64,000 nt of DNA, taken from Tubiluchus corallicola (taxonomy: Eukaryota; Priapulida; Priapulimorpha; Priapulimorphida; Tubiluchidae). This document shows positions 34,018 through 47,589 of the stretch, piece after piece. Every line of letters begins with the position of its first letter. Position 1 is the first letter of the stretch. The stretch is taken from positions 62,001-126,000 of the forward strand of contig JAQGDQ010000303.1 in assembly GCA_030141605.1 (NCBI GenBank). Reading direction: 5' to 3'. The translations under genes and the position numbers were made by a program. The notes beneath the pieces were generated by a model, which had not been told where the DNA came from, ran no database searches, and was given only the letters and a program-made list of their open reading frames with translations.

Positions 34018-34262
34018 CACTGCAACAATGACTGCACATTGGCACGAATCACTGCACCAGTTAGTGCACGCCAAAACGAAGTATTGCAACAATTATTACA
34101 CACTAGCATGAAGCATTGCACCAACCACAACAAAGCACTGTAACAATTACTGTACATGATTGGCATGAAGCACTGCACCAGTTGCCGCACACCCAAAACA
34201 AAACATTGCACTAATTACAACACATTGGCACGAAGTACTGCACCAATTCCCGCGACCGGCAC
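34018..34262. repeat. minisatellite, about four units of 54-67 bp
   Basis: Four diverged units, each running CACTGCAACAATTACTGCAC, TTGGCACGAAGCACTGCACC and a variable spacer, with unit starts near 34018, 34082, 34136 and 34203. Open frames on both strands here arise from the repeat. Confidence 0.8.
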
Positions 34263-36079
34263 GAAGCACGACCGCCTGAATCCGGCGGCGGGTTTCATCA
34301 GAAATATAGCCGAATTTATTACCATCTTTACGATTACCCAGAGTGCGCAATTAGCACAGTAGAAAAGTATTGAAAACAAATGTTGAGGGTATCTAGTAGT
34401 CCAGATGCAACGGAACATCAAAGACACAATTTATTTGCCCTGAAAAAGTCGTAAACAATGAAGGTATAACTGAGCAAGGAAACGTTTTTAACACATCGTA
34501 AGAAGCGCATATAACGACAGCGTATTCAGCTGCGGGGCTGATCCAAAATTTCAGGGGCGTGTCTAGATGAAACTGTTACTGCATCTAATTTTTAGAAAGT
34601 TTAGACTGACACCATTTATGACATTTTGCTGATAGTCTTATGATTTTTTTCAAGCTTACAGCATGCTTGTGAGAGAGGTAGTTTCTATGTATTTAATTGT
34701 TGAGGCTAAAAGGCAAGATGATCTGTGACATATTACATTACTTTTTTGAATCGTGCGGAATGAGCTACTATTACTACTAGCGAAATGCGTGGCATGCAAA
34801 AAGGTGTTTTCATTTGAATTTAATAGCAGTAGTTGGATGAGCATAGGGTACTTAATAATACAGCTCCCGCGTAGAGCGGTTTCTGCGACTTCATCTCATA
34901 AATTCCGCAGAATCTTATCAAAATGTTTCGCACGTAAGCTATACATCTGCCGTTTTAATAAAATGAAACGCACAGTTAAGAAACAAAAACTGTTAACAGG
35001 CTGTATACATTGCGGTTGTATACATACTATGTTTTCTCAACAAAAATGAACGCAAAATTGTTATATTATAGCTTGAGAGACTCGGTAAATAATTAACGAA
35101 GGTAGATAGAACTGAATTTCACTGATTTGACGGAAATATTACTAATTTTAACCGTAATTAATCCTTAATTTCACTATTAGGTAAAAAACTAGATTTAATG
35201 TCACGTTACTTTAGAAATTCAGAAAATAGAACGAATGAGTAAAAATGAAATGAAACAGCCATTTACCAGCTAATATATGGACTATAGAGCAATTCGGATT
35301 CACTCCGTGCAGCCAACAACAAAAACAGCTAGCCAACCAGTCCAACCTATGAATGAGCAACTGAATAAATATATGAGCAAGCAAATAAAGAAGAAATGGG
35401 AAAACAAGTGAATAAATGAGCAAATAAACGACAATGATTGAGCAAGCAAATTACCTGGCGATAAAAGATAGAGAGACAAACGAAAAAAGTAACAACTAGA
35501 AATAATGAATAAAAAGAAGAAAGCAGGTAAAGGTTTTATTTTATGAATGATTGATAAATTGGTTTTGCTAAATTGCTGTCACAATAGCGTTGATGGAACA
35601 TTAACTGCACTAGCAACGTAACCGCATGTATCACGCAAATGAACTAAATGACAACACCTTGACAACCAAACTGATTGATCAGCCGAATGACTTATTGGAC
35701 AAAATGGCTAAATGATAGAGAGGTTGTGCATGATCATAGCGTTTTATGATGAAAACGTTGTCAGTAATATAAACAACTCGCGATTCTGAACTGGCAGCCA
35801 TTAATGTCTGGCTGTCATGTGATAATTAATTAGTACAGTAATTAATTAACTATTCTTCAGTTAATCATGTGATAGTTCTTTACACACTTTGCATGAAAAA
35901 ACGCTAAACGTCAATCTCTCTTGGAACTGTAAAAAAAGCTTGCTTTCACATGTTATTTTACCTTGTTGACGGATCAAAAATAATTAATCGCCCAAAGAGT
36001 CTCGGTTTCCTTCGTGATTTTTGAAGTAGTGATACCAACGACAACTGTTCATAACCGTGGATACCAATTCTTTTATAAT

Positions 36080-36312
36080 GATCACCCATAAGCTACGGCA
36101 TAGCTCATATGCTAAGTTTATATTAATTAGTCCGGAATACGAAACATTTGGTTACTCGGTTAATGAGTTTTTTCTGCTCTAATATGCCATTTACCTTTAT
36201 ATGAATTCATTCTTCTTAAAAAATTGGAATAAAGAACAACTCTGTTATAGCTTCACAATATCAAAACTGACTAAATCTTGTTACTTGAACAACTAGAACG
36301 AGACCCTCATGA
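36080..36312 (+). repeat. LTR-like dispersed repeat, copy 2
   Basis: Related in block order to 25735-25995 (GGTTACTCGGTTAATGAG ... CCATTTA ... AACTCTGTTATAGCTTCAC ... AACTAGAACGAGACC). Its left part (TAGCTCATATGCTAAGTT) also recurs near 6252 as TAGCTCATACGCTAAGTT, so the family has at least three members here. Confidence 0.45.
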
Positions 36313-36423
36313 TGACGAAATAGACCTAGAGCGTTACTTCGCAAGTGAGTTCCCAAAAACTATTGTTACTGAGTTTTCAAAATTATAAATAAATTACAAG
36401 TTGTAAGTTGTAAACGGCACTAT

Positions 36424-36575
36424 GTTTCCAGTTAAATTATTAAGCAAAACAATTCGCGAAACAAACTAAATAAACATATATAAATAAAAAATCGTCGAAG
36501 ATCGAGTTTATAGTATAAGTCAATCTTAACGTTAGCAAAAATACTATTTAATCAGTTTAGCTGTTTTAACTAAAG
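36424..36575. repeat. segmental duplication A, copy 1
   Basis: Starts TTTCCAGTTAAATTATTAAG. It matches 37195-37351 along its whole length, with scattered substitutions and a short insertion. About 540 bp separate it from its companion block B near 37118. Confidence 0.85.
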
Positions 36576-37117
36576 TTTTCCTAGTTTTGTGATTTGAATG
36601 TCAGGTCAGTTATTCGCCTTAAAATTCAGAGCAAAAGTAGTTCAAACGAACTGAATTCACAAATCGGTGCATAATGACAGCATTTACTTTGTTCTGAATT
36701 TATTGCCTAATCGCTAAAGTTCAAGTCAGGTGATTGATTTGCAATAATTATTGCACAGTAACTGTTGGTATCAGTCGGTATTCAGCTCTACGCGTGCGTA
36801 GTTCGCGAAGCCAAGCTATCTAGACTGTCATAAACTACAAAGCGCTTATGCTAAAGCTGTTGAGTGCGGACAAATTTGGCGTAAGTTTGTGACATAGAAG
36901 AAAACTTACTTCTGCTATTCAGGTAAGCAATTTTTTGTAACATAATTCGTTTTATCAATCCTTTTGATTTTTAGAAAATAATGTTTTACTTCTTGTAGTA
37001 ATATGAGTGGCCACGTTTAATAGTGTGCAGTAATGGCATTTAGGAAATTAATATCAGTGGTTAATAATCGTCAGTAAACAGTCAGTGAAGAAAAATGTAA
37101 AATAGTTAAAAATGCAG

Positions 37118-37168
37118 CGCGGAACACTCACTAGAACTTTAAAAAGCTGAATATTTTTCATAAGCACT
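37118..37168. repeat. segmental duplication B, copy 1
   Basis: CGGAACACTCACTAGAACTT and following bases recur at 37363-37410. In the second copy A and B are only about 12 bp apart, so DNA was either inserted between A and B here or lost there. Confidence 0.8.
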
Positions 37169-37194
37169 ATGTTGCTTGTTCCGAGCTCTGTGAA

Positions 37195-37410
37195 TTTCCA
37201 GTTAAATTATTAAGCAAAACAATTTGCGAAACAAACTAAATAAAGAGAAATAAACAAAAAATAAAAAATCGTCGAAAATTGAGTTTAAAATATAACTCAA
37301 TCTTAACGTTAGCAAGAATGCTATTTAATTCGTTTAGCTGTTTTAGCTAACGTTTAACTAAGGAGGAACACTCACTAGAACGTCAAAAAACTGAATATTT
37401 TCATAAAATT
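37195..37410. repeat. segmental duplication A-B, copy 2
   Basis: Contains the second copy of block A (37195-37351) directly followed by the second copy of block B (37363-37410). It is the compact form of the duplicated unit. Confidence 0.85.
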
Positions 37411-38439
37411 TATGACACCATCGCAAAGTTACTACAGCAAAAAATAACTGCGTCACCGAGTTAGTTATACTACAACGTCCCAAGAACATTATAATAATTG
37501 TCTTAATAAATAACAAATTTCCAAAATCTATGTTTTATAGACATCTGTTACAATGTTTATCGATATATCCATAAAATAACATGAAGTTTATTCATGCACG
37601 TCATCCTGCTAAATATTTGCCTTTATAGAAGTGCAAGCGTCTAAAATTGTAACAAATAAGTACATTAAATACATTTTTACGCATTTCTTCACTTTGCAAG
37701 CTGGAATTCAGCACTTAATAGCTGCTTGAAAAGTTTTAATGCGAGTCGCATTCTTGCTGATGACGCTTCCCCGGTAAAGTTTAGGAAAGCTAGCGAAAAA
37801 TCTAAAGAAACAACGTTAATCTTTTGAGAAACGTAGTTTAAAAACCTTAAACATATATTTTACGTAATAGAGTCGCAAAATGGTATTACGCGGGAGAAAA
37901 TTTATTCTTTTCGGTTTTGATTGTAAAACAAATCTCAGTTGCTTACTAGGTACTGACCTGCAGTGCTCACACTTCGCTGCAGGGTCAGTTTCACAACTTT
38001 TCTTCTCACCTTTTACCAGTAAGCAAAAATGAGGAAAAGCTTCAAAATCAAAATTTTTAGGTGTAAGAACGTCATGAAAGACGCATGAAAGATACATGAA
38101 AGAAACTGCACATAAATTGCTAGTTATTGTAACTTTTTTCTTTGTGTATTTTTATTGAAAATTTCATTTTCTCATAATAAAAAGACGTTAATGGAAGTTT
38201 TAATAAAATTTAACATAATAATCTGTAAACCCTTTAGTAAGGCTTGGAAATTCTTTGTTGAAAAACAAATAAAGCGTCATTGCCCCGAATAATACTTTAA
38301 ATTTTACATATGGTATGCAGTTTATAATACAATGTGAAAATGGAATAAAATGCTAATAGGAATGTTTACAGAACATTTTTTCGGGTTAGCTCAAAAGTAT
38401 AGCCTTTTAGTACACTAAGAATAAGAATAAGAAACATGT

Positions 38440-38495
38440 TACTTCTTCTCGGCAAGCAGAAGCCCCGGGTTCGAATGCCAGTGGGTGAAAACTTT
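38440..38495 (+). repeat. tRNA-B-box-like fragment
   Basis: The string CCCCGGGTTCGAATGCCAG contains a good RNA polymerase III B box (GGTTCGAATGC). No convincing A box or cloverleaf is visible upstream, so a tRNA-derived SINE remnant is likelier than a tRNA gene. Confidence 0.3.
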
Positions 38496-40296
38496 TTCAG
38501 ACTTTCTAATTTAGAAATGCTTTCGGGAGCTTATATGGCTACATTTTGATGACATCGCTTTTCTTGCAACGACACATTTTTCAGTTTCCAGCTTACATTT
38601 TATACTCTAAAATCTGCATTAATCACGCCTTTCATTAATGCAAACTCGGTGAGCCAACCTTAAATTGACGTGCTAAAAGTGACGCTATAAATGTCAACAC
38701 TGCGACATATATTAATAAATAAGCGACCTTACGTTATTAAAGGGTTGTAAATTTTCATAATTGAAATTTGGTGGTGTGAAGCAACACAGAAATGCTCAAT
38801 TCCTTTATTAGGGCGTTTAGAGCGTACACACACAATAGTACTTATTATGTTTTTGTCAGTAAGTTTAATTTTATTATCATTATGCTTTTTAGTAGGCGAA
38901 CATTTGTCACTGCTGCTGAAAATTACACTACCTTCGAATTTTATAGGCACGGTGATTGCACTGATTTCGCCCCGTTGATTCAAGGAAGACTATTACCATC
39001 CGAGTAATAAAATAACCTAAACGCAATCCTGCCTACCACTGTGGTTATTTAATCTCACAAAACTGGTTCATAAAGCATTCGTATACAACATTTACTCTAG
39101 CTTTTTTATGTATTAGTATTTATTTTTAGCTTATTAGCTTTTTACCAGATGAAAAAGAAAAGGCTATGCATGTGAAAGTTAGGTGTAACACTTGTTGAAG
39201 TACAGTTTTTGCACATCACAAACACTCAGGCAAGTTTCGAAGAACAAAGTTTATCAAGGTTATAAGAAAATTTAAATTTCCTTGACAAGTACCGAGTTGA
39301 AAAATGACGTTCATCATCAAAACGACGTTCGGCAGTAGATTAAAAAAGCGTTTATGCGTCCGTTAGATTGAATGGCTTTAGCAACTACTCAGATATATAT
39401 CCTCACTTCCAATTCAAATAATTATTACGTTTTGGCACATTACTCTTACATAATTTAAACATCGCTTTTTGTGAAGGTGCACCTTCCTGTTGATTCCACT
39501 TTTCACAGAATGATAGTGCTTTTCAGACAGGATGGAAATTCGCTGTCTAGGATGACAATCTTTTCTGAATTCAAAATAAACAAAAATTGTGTCAACAGAA
39601 TTAGGTTAAAATCTTGAGAAAGTAAAAGTGTAAAGTTTGATAAATAACTTGATAAAAGGCTTTATTATTCGTATGGAAAGAGTCGCAGAATGCCACTTCA
39701 TGAACAATAGAGGTGTTTAAGTATTGAGGTCACATCTTGTCAATCAACACATGGCTTCGGAGCGAAGTCAATCATTGGCTTAATACGTGTTTGTAATTCC
39801 CAATGGATCTCTAATACTGCAGCAAATGAAAGTGGTAGCCACCACAGACAAGTTCAGTGAGGGAGAAGCCAAACTACTCATCTCCCAACGCGCAATCATG
39901 TAACATTAAAAGTCGCAAAGAATTAATAAGAAAATTTAAACCAGTTAAGTAGTAAATAGTGATGGAGGTTCTAGTTTACATTTTACATTTTTGTGGCCAC
40001 TGATGTTTATTTTCTATTGACGCCTTTGCTACTGTACTTGGATCTGCCACACAGGAAGAATAATTGTAATAAACTATCCCGTGGTGGGTGCGTTCACTAC
40101 TCCAGTTGAATTTGAAATTAATTTGGCGGTAACTGATTAAATCGTTTCGCGCGTTTCTATTTGACTTTTACGTCGATTAAAGGAAATTGAGTAAGGTGAC
40201 TTTTGTCTAAGTTTTTTGTCTATGTAAACTTGTTAGAAAAATTTCACAAAGCTATAAGTTGTAATTATTTTCCCCAAATAATATCGTGGTGACCAA

Positions 40297-40545
40297 AATA
40301 ATGATGATGATGATGATGACGACGAAGAAGAAGAAGATAATGATGATGTTTAATGATGCTAATGACGATGGTGATGATGACTATAGTTGTGTGACGATGA
40401 TGATGATGATTACGATGATGACGATGTTGTTGTTGTTTTTGTTGTTGTTGTTGTTGTTGTTGATGATGATGATGATGATGATGATGATAATAATGATTAT
40501 AATGGTGATGATGGTAGTAGCAATAATGGTGGTAAACGATGATGA
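40297..40545. repeat. trinucleotide tract (GAT/GTT/GAA)
   Basis: Alternating GAT, GAA, GTT and GAT blocks. The Met/Leu-rich frame crossing it is a repeat artefact. Confidence 0.9.
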
Positions 40546-40599
40546 AATAGATTTTTCTGTTTCTAGACTATTTTTTACTTTGTTACCTGTACTCAGTTG

Positions 40600-42144
40600 A
40601 GTGGTGACCCTTTAGACCAACCTTCTTGATTGATTTTTCAGACAAACTTCTTTTTAGAACGAGTTTTCAGCTTGACTTCGCCTTGAACGACTTTTTTCAG
40701 GTAAACCAAAAAATTAATGTTCAGGCTTCTGCAGCTTCTGATTATCTAGCCAATCTTTTAGGCTGACTTTGACCAGTCCACCTGGGTGCATTTTAACGGT
40801 GACGTCAGTGTTAGCCTACGGCCACTTGGTGATTACAAACCCTCTACAATTGCAAATTCGTGTCAAAAGGCCAATCAATATACTGAACACATGACAAAAA
40901 CAAGCTTAAATGGCTTTTATGCTGCGGCAGGTGGCTTCAGTTGCCACGACAACATGAGAATGTTGAAGTTGAGTAAAAGAGAAAGCTTTTTTTGTTCTGG
41001 TGAATACTTGTCAACATTAAATGACAATGGGGCGTATTAGTCCCTGAAACAGGGTCAAAAACCTCTCATTATGTAAACGAGGCAACTGCAAAAAAAAAGT
41101 GAAAACGAAAACGCACCTGGACAGGTGGTTGGCTGCTACGGCACTTTCGACATCTGCATTTCGCAAGTACCAACACAGAATTACTGATTTTATGTTATTG
41201 TTGTTGCTGCTGTTGTTGTTGTTGTTGTTGATGATGTTGTTTGTTGTTGTTGTTGTTGTTGTTGTTGTCGTCGTCGTCGTAGTAATAGTGGTCGTCATCG
41301 TCGTCGTCGTTGTCGTCATTCCCACCGCCGTAGCTGCTGCTGCGGCTATTGCTGTTGCTGCAATTTTAAGCAATATTGACTCAATTTAAACGAAATTCTT
41401 CGTTGTTATGGACTGAACGAGAAAGCAAATTTTGGAGTGCAAATCATAACATCACGTTATTAGATGAGGTTGTTGGCATTTTGTGCAGGTAAAGGCGAAA
41501 TAGAATTTGACTCACAACTCAAAGTTAATTTTGCCCAAATTTTGGTTTTACATTTGCACTCGTGTAGAGATATTGACTTCACGGAAGATTGATAACCTTG
41601 GATCAAAGCTTCTAAGACCATCAACATGAATGTAGTTTTTCATCACACGTGTTACGATGGAGGTAAAAAAGTGAAGGTCTCACACGAAAAGTCATAATCA
41701 AAATATGCACATGAATAAAAGCTAAAGTAACACAATGCAGCAACGTCCGGCAACATTATTTTGTTGATTAGTTTAGATCGTCAGAAGAAGGAGAGGTACA
41801 AAGCGCTGTAATACGTCACAAATTTTCTGAGCTCAAGTCATTTACTTGAAAATCTGACATATTTGCTCTCATGCGTCGTGTCATTCTAGTGTTCCAAATG
41901 ACCTTTAGGAGAACACTATTAACCATATGTTAGTAACCATACTGACCATAAGGTCATATGGAGGTCAAAGCTTACGGAAGTATATGCCTACTGATATCCA
42001 CAAAAAAGAAATATATCGGTGATACGATGTAGCAGTGAGTCATCATCTTATTTTTTTTTTACTGATGACTGTCATAAAAAGACGTATACAAAATGTTCCA
42101 ACACATATAGCTTACCAAAAGTCAACGTTGTCTGTTTTTGTGCC
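40600..42144. other. non-coding stretch between trinucleotide tract and hAT element
   Basis: An 84-codon frame at 40786-41040 and a trinucleotide tract occur here. No domain, signal peptide or splice structure supports a gene. Confidence 0.4.
41190..41365. repeat. trinucleotide tract (GTT/GTC/GCT)
   Basis: Runs of GTTGTT, GTCGTC and GCTGCT. Poly-Leu/Val and poly-Thr/Asn frames on the two strands are artefacts. Confidence 0.9.
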
Positions 42145-42152
42145 TGTGTGAT

Positions 42153-42633
42153 CAGCGGCGGATTATGATTTAATGGGCCTTAGGCTTGAGCTTGGAACGG
42201 GCCTTTTAAATGTTGCTACACTGCTGAGCTGACGTGTTTTTGTGGAGCTTTCGTCGTTTGTAAGTTTGTTTAATTTTGTGAGTTTTTGCCCACCGATTGT
42301 GATAAAATGGACTTTTTAGAAATTATAAATGACTTTGCCCCCAGAAAAATTCGGAAACTGAAATTTTGAACTTAAACTTAAACTGTGTAAACGTGAATTG
42401 TGTAAACTTAAATTGTGTAAACTTGAATTGTGTAAACTTAAATTGTGTAAACTTGATTTGTGTAAACCCGATTTGAAATATAGTGACTGACTTTTGAAAA
42501 AAAGAGCCCCTTGCTCTTTTGTCAATTTATTTTTTTTACAAAAAAAAATTTGTTTCGTTTTATTTTGCCGGGCCCCTTTTGATCCCGGGCCTTAAGCTTC
42601 AGCCTATTCAGCCTATAGGGCTATCCGCTACAG
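42153..42633. mobile_element. non-autonomous hAT-like element, 481 bp, 8-bp target duplication
   Basis: The element begins CAGCGGCGGAT, and its right end read in reverse begins CTGTAGCGGAT. Subterminal blocks rich in GGGCC and AGGCTT are also inverted between the ends. The 8-bp sequence TGTGTGAT is repeated exactly on both flanks (42145-42152 and 42634-42641), as expected for hAT transposition. No transposase frame is present. The interior includes a minisatellite at 42369-42470. Confidence 0.8.
42369..42470. repeat. 15-16-bp minisatellite inside the hAT-like element
   Basis: About six units of AACTTGAATTGTGTA and close variants. The minus frame reading repeated SLHNLSLHNS is a product of this repeat. 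Confidence 0.85.
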
Positions 42634-42641
42634 TGTGTGAT

Positions 42642-45480
42642 GCAGATGACCCCAGATCGCGATCGAGTTCACAGGCTGCTCTAAGTCATCACTCAGAATA
42701 TACAAGACACTAAAGTGGAGCAAAGATTAGCGGTGACAGGAAGAAAACAGTCATAAAAAAGTCACAAACCGGTTTCAAACAAAGAAGTTCTTCAATAGGA
42801 CTATAAATTTCCTGCAGAGGCTAATGAGGATGTTAGTTAGGTACTAATATTTTAAATCGGCAGTAAAACTTGACTTCAGAAAACCGACGAGTAAACTGTT
42901 AATTCTTCCCTATTTACATTGCACTTTTTCGTTTTGAGAAGCAAAGAAACAATAAGACATTTCAGATCTCTTCCCTGAATGCGCGGACAGGCTTGTATCT
43001 TCATAAAAATTCGTGCATGCAACCGAAAATTATACAACCTCATTGTAAACCAGGAGCTTTAGTGCCTTGCCGATAATCCATTTAAGGTTATATTATCCAC
43101 GACGCCTTTAAGTCGATTATTTCTAACCCCAGGTTAGTTCTTTGAACAAATCAACACTAATAAAAGTTGCAATGCGCGTTGACTTACAGCATATAAGTTT
43201 AAAGATGTTAAGCAAAAATATTCACAAAAACCAATATGTTAAAACATACCGCTCCATCTAACTCGGTCTTAAAATTCATAAGACTAGTCTTCATTAAAGC
43301 ACAGATAACAAGAATTGCTTAGTTGATGATTAGCTTAGATCTCATTATGGAAGAGTTAACCGAAGATAATTTAGAATCCTTTTTATTTATCAGCGTAGAA
43401 CTCACTGGACAGCAGTTCACAAGATCAAAGTCGCTAATAAAGGTGACAATTAACACCACCTTAACTTATGTAAAGCTAGCTGCACACATGTAGTTGACAA
43501 GTTTATTAATTAGAGATAACTGATTCTGTGTAGAGGACAGGTGAGATCTTATCAATGTCTAATTAACTGGATTGGAAGAACAGAGATTATACGGAGAGCC
43601 TTCTGGGTAGCTTAATAGACTGGAGCAATTCCAAAAACTCCATTTGCATAGTTGCTTTTAAAAAGCCTTAGATAGCCGCCACATTTCGAATATCTCATTA
43701 TTCCGTGGTGCTATTATATTCCGCAATGTAATGCAAGCAACAAAACATTTGAGTTTTCCAAAATGTGAATGAGGAAATTCCAAATGGACGTAAAATCCGA
43801 AATAAAAGTTTTGCGACAATAATTCACGATCTCTTACAAAACTAAAGTCTGGCGGTGGTTTTATGTAAGTAAATGTGGCCAAGAAAGCTTGTACTGTAAT
43901 TAAATTCTACTTTCTAGTGCGTAAAAATCTAAATTGTTGCAAGTACGTGGAATTAATTGCAAAAATTCTGATTTCCATTAATATTGTAATGTTGAACCGG
44001 TCTATAGCGTTCTGTTCGTTTAGGCGACGTTTCTGTCGTTTTTCATTTAGTCTATGTAAATGCTGTGAAAAAATCTCCTGTATTACAGTAAACATCTATC
44101 TAAGGATGTTTATAGATTATGGGCCGCATAAAACCTTCTTCCTTTTCTTAGCTCATTAAAGGGGAGATAAAATGCAAAGTGATTATAAGCATAATAATTC
44201 ATTTGTCTAACATATATACATGTCGTCAATGGTATACTGTACACGGCAACAACTTCCATTACACACGTTGGTTAAGCTTACTTATTGACATACAGATCAC
44301 ACTGTTCGTTAAACTTTTTTATTCCCTGTATTGCTTGTGTTATTAGAGTATCTTTCTCTTTCCGCGGAAAAGAATGTTGTAACCATAACTCTATCCATGT
44401 TTTTAACGTTGGAGTGCACTATGAATGCGGCCTAACAGCCGTTTCATTCAAATGTTACTGTGTATACTGTGTATTGCTGCGCACTTGCGAATCTAAAATA
44501 AGTGGGTCCACGACTCATTGGTGAAGTAACTTTGAAGCTTTATTGACTGATCATAACTTTTTTACAAATTAATCAGTGTAAACTACAGTAATAATTATCA
44601 AAACAACAGTCATTCTAAAACTAAACTGAATTAACATTCATATTGGAAAGCCTAACAGTAAAACCCAGTAATATCATTCATTTTAAACAGTTACTTAAGT
44701 TGCGCTTGCAGGTTAATTATTAGCTACCAGTTAGTCAGTTAGCAGTGTTAGTAGGCATCTAGTAGCCACATCTAAGTGAAAATACTTTTTTAGAAATTTT
44801 AACTTTTTTGTTATTCGCTTTTAGTTATCACATTTTAGGTTATCCTTTCTGAATATGCGAGAGCTGCAAGTCACAGTTTGCCACGCACTTCACATTTTAT
44901 TTTATTCAGTTAAATTTCCTGTCGTATCCACATGTGCACTGACTGTAAAACTGATTGTAAAAATAAAATAAATTCTTTTTATATCATTGAAAAGGAGAAC
45001 AAATTCAAATTCCAAGGCTAAAACGATATATTAGCTGACGAATCATATGAGCATTTGTCTAGTCATGTGAACTTTGCTAGCCATTCAAAATCACTTAGTT
45101 GAAGATATGACATTTGTAAGTCCCCGGGTTTCTAAGTTTTGCAGTGCATTGCATTTTTTCAGACCTATTTTCTACGTGATATAGGACGTACAATTGCAAA
45201 AATTATCATAGAAGATATAAACTTGCAGTTTCCTCAAAATAGATATACGTTGTAGATATGTTGTAGATATGATCCTTTGTAGGAAACTTCATTATTGATC
45301 AATGAACAGGGGGCACTTCTAAAAGGATATTAATTTTGATTTGTAGTGGCCTTCGTTAGAGACGGGTAACATAAAGTTCAATAAAAGTCCAAGTTGTTCA
45401 TTTCAACTTTCATTTGTGTAAATACTGTGACTAGCTCCTATAGTATCTACAAAATTTGGTCCTTTCTGGCTAGTGAGGAC
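42642..45480. other. no recognisable gene
   Basis: AT-rich sequence with short frames on both strands (for example 43658-44159) and no domain, signal peptide or splice pattern that I can support. Confidence 0.4.
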
Positions 45481-45504
45481 GGTCAAACAGAAGAGAAGAG
45501 GGAA

Positions 45505-45507
<3 letters not shown>

Positions 45508-45585
<78 letters not shown>
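45508..45585. repeat. (GA)n microsatellite
   Basis: About 39 perfect GA dinucleotides, preceded by GGAAGAGG-type variants. Confidence 0.98.
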
Positions 45586-45587
<2 letters not shown>

Positions 45588-47589
45588 TCATTGGGCTGAT
45601 GGTAATGCATTTAAGAGGGTTGTGATGCCAGTGAGTGGAAAAGCTGAAGCACACCTCCTTCATATTCTAAAAAGTTAATTTATTATCATAAAAGAAAATT
45701 GTACTAGGTAACATTAACTTTACTATTTATTGCATTATCGGTTTGAATTTTTTATTACTGTTTTTGTGTTTATGTGTGTCTCTGTTATCATGTGTTTTGG
45801 AGTCTTACATTATACGCTAGTTTTTAGTAGTTAGTACATTATCAGTTAATTTTATTACATTATCGGTTATTTATTACATCATGTGTTGACAGTTTTTTAA
45901 ATAATAATATATATTAATTTTTGGATTTACAAGATCGGGCGTGTATTACATTTTCAGTTGTAACAAGGTACGTCGCACATAAACCTACACATGCAAATTA
46001 TGAACTCACTTTAAAATACTTATTGAATACCTCTTATTACAAGCATTATTATTATTTAGCACATCAAAATTATTTACAAAACAATCCTTCATAAAACTCA
46101 TTTTGAACATTGTCTTAATTAAATTCGCATTCAAATGTCATATGATTTTTAAAATTTTATCCTCAATAGTAGATAATAATTTTTAATTAAGCAGGCCAAT
46201 TGTTACATTAAACAAAATAGTTATATGAAATAAAGAATTAGCCTATTAAAAAGGAAATTTAGTTGTCTCTCCGAAAATATAAAGTTTTACAAGGCAAGAT
46301 TTTTGCAAGCTAGCATATTGCAAAAACTTATGTATAGGTCTATCGGAACCACTTAAATTTTCACTGTTAGGAATGCTGAGGTGTTAGCTAGCAGCTGCTG
46401 CGTTATTTCGCTGTCGTAAGAAAAGTTGATCAAATTCGTTTACGCCCAATTGAGAGGTCACAAATCATAACAGTATAGCTATGTCGATGATACTTCACAC
46501 TTGCGTTTCCAGTTTTAGTCCAAACTTTTTCAAGAATGTGTGAAATTGCTAAGATTCTTTGAGGGGGCGGGACTGTTACAGCCTAGTTTGTGAGAAAAAA
46601 AGGAAGCCTGAAATAAACCTTCAGTTGTATTTTTTTGTATTTTAATTATTATGACACAATGCTTTCAATGGCTTCTTTCATCCGAAGCTGTTTGAGTGGA
46701 TTATTAACTTTAGCAAGCCAACAATACATTGGCAATAATTAAAGGCTGTGGTAAAACTTGCGAAAAATAGTAGATTCTTAAAAACCCCTTGAAATACTTT
46801 TTGCCATAATTTTGGTCACTGTTGCCATAGTTTTAGTCACTGTAAATCATTCCCGTTTAATTGTTAAAGTAATTTTACTTTTGCTTTATGATATTTTGTT
46901 CGCAAACGACGATGAAAACCTTCCAGAAAGCTTTTTGTTGGTACACCGCTAGTGAAATGGCACGTGTCATCTGCGAAGCGATTCATATTTGCAGGGCTGC
47001 TTTCGTGGTGCATGCACTTTGGTAACACAAACTGGAAAATCATTTCTTGTTAAAGAAATGTGCTTTTGATCTTCATAGGATAGCGTTTAAAGATTTTTAC
47101 GCTGCCGAAACTAATTACCCCAACATTTATTATATCTATAGTTATTTTAAAGCAAAGCCATATAAATATACCAATCAAGATCCATGTACTTGCTTCAATA
47201 AAAATAAATGAAACAAAACTGACGGCTAGATCCCCTGAGAAATTGCGCTTCTTTTGATTGTAGAACATATTAAATGTACTTCGGTTTAACTTTACGATTT
47301 ATTCTGAATTCCTGAATTATTGACGTCGTGTATATGGCATACGTAACATGTGGCCGATTTGCTGTATTAAAACACGATTTTAGACGGATTTGCTCCAATA
47401 AATTAGTCACTAGTCGAAAATCAAGCTTACATTTAACGTGGCCAGTGTGATAATTCTGTGTAATACTAATTAGCAGATTTTTACTAAGCATGGACTTAAC
47501 CTGCAATTATTAAATTTTTGAAACCAAGGTTGGATGAGTGGAAGCAAATACAAAAAAGTCAACACTGAGCTTGTGAACCAAAACCACAA

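Larger units (their letters stand above)
34263..40285. other. non-coding region with duplications
   Basis: No gene supported. It holds the LTR-like repeat at 36.1-36.3 kb, a duplicated pair of segments at 36.4-37.4 kb and a tRNA-B-box-like string near 38.46 kb. A minus frame at 37816-38097 includes CETDPAAKCEHCR before a good donor (CAG|GTCAGT) and might be a single exon, but I recognise no family. Confidence 0.4.

Noticed and set aside
38729..39007. Opposed 71- and 84-codon frames, considered as a THAP-like or unknown exon
   Set aside because: No Cys/His pattern or splice sites consistent with a THAP domain or any family I know.
40786..41040. 84-codon + frame
   Set aside because: Non-ATG start, no signal, domain or splice structure; flanked by simple repeats.
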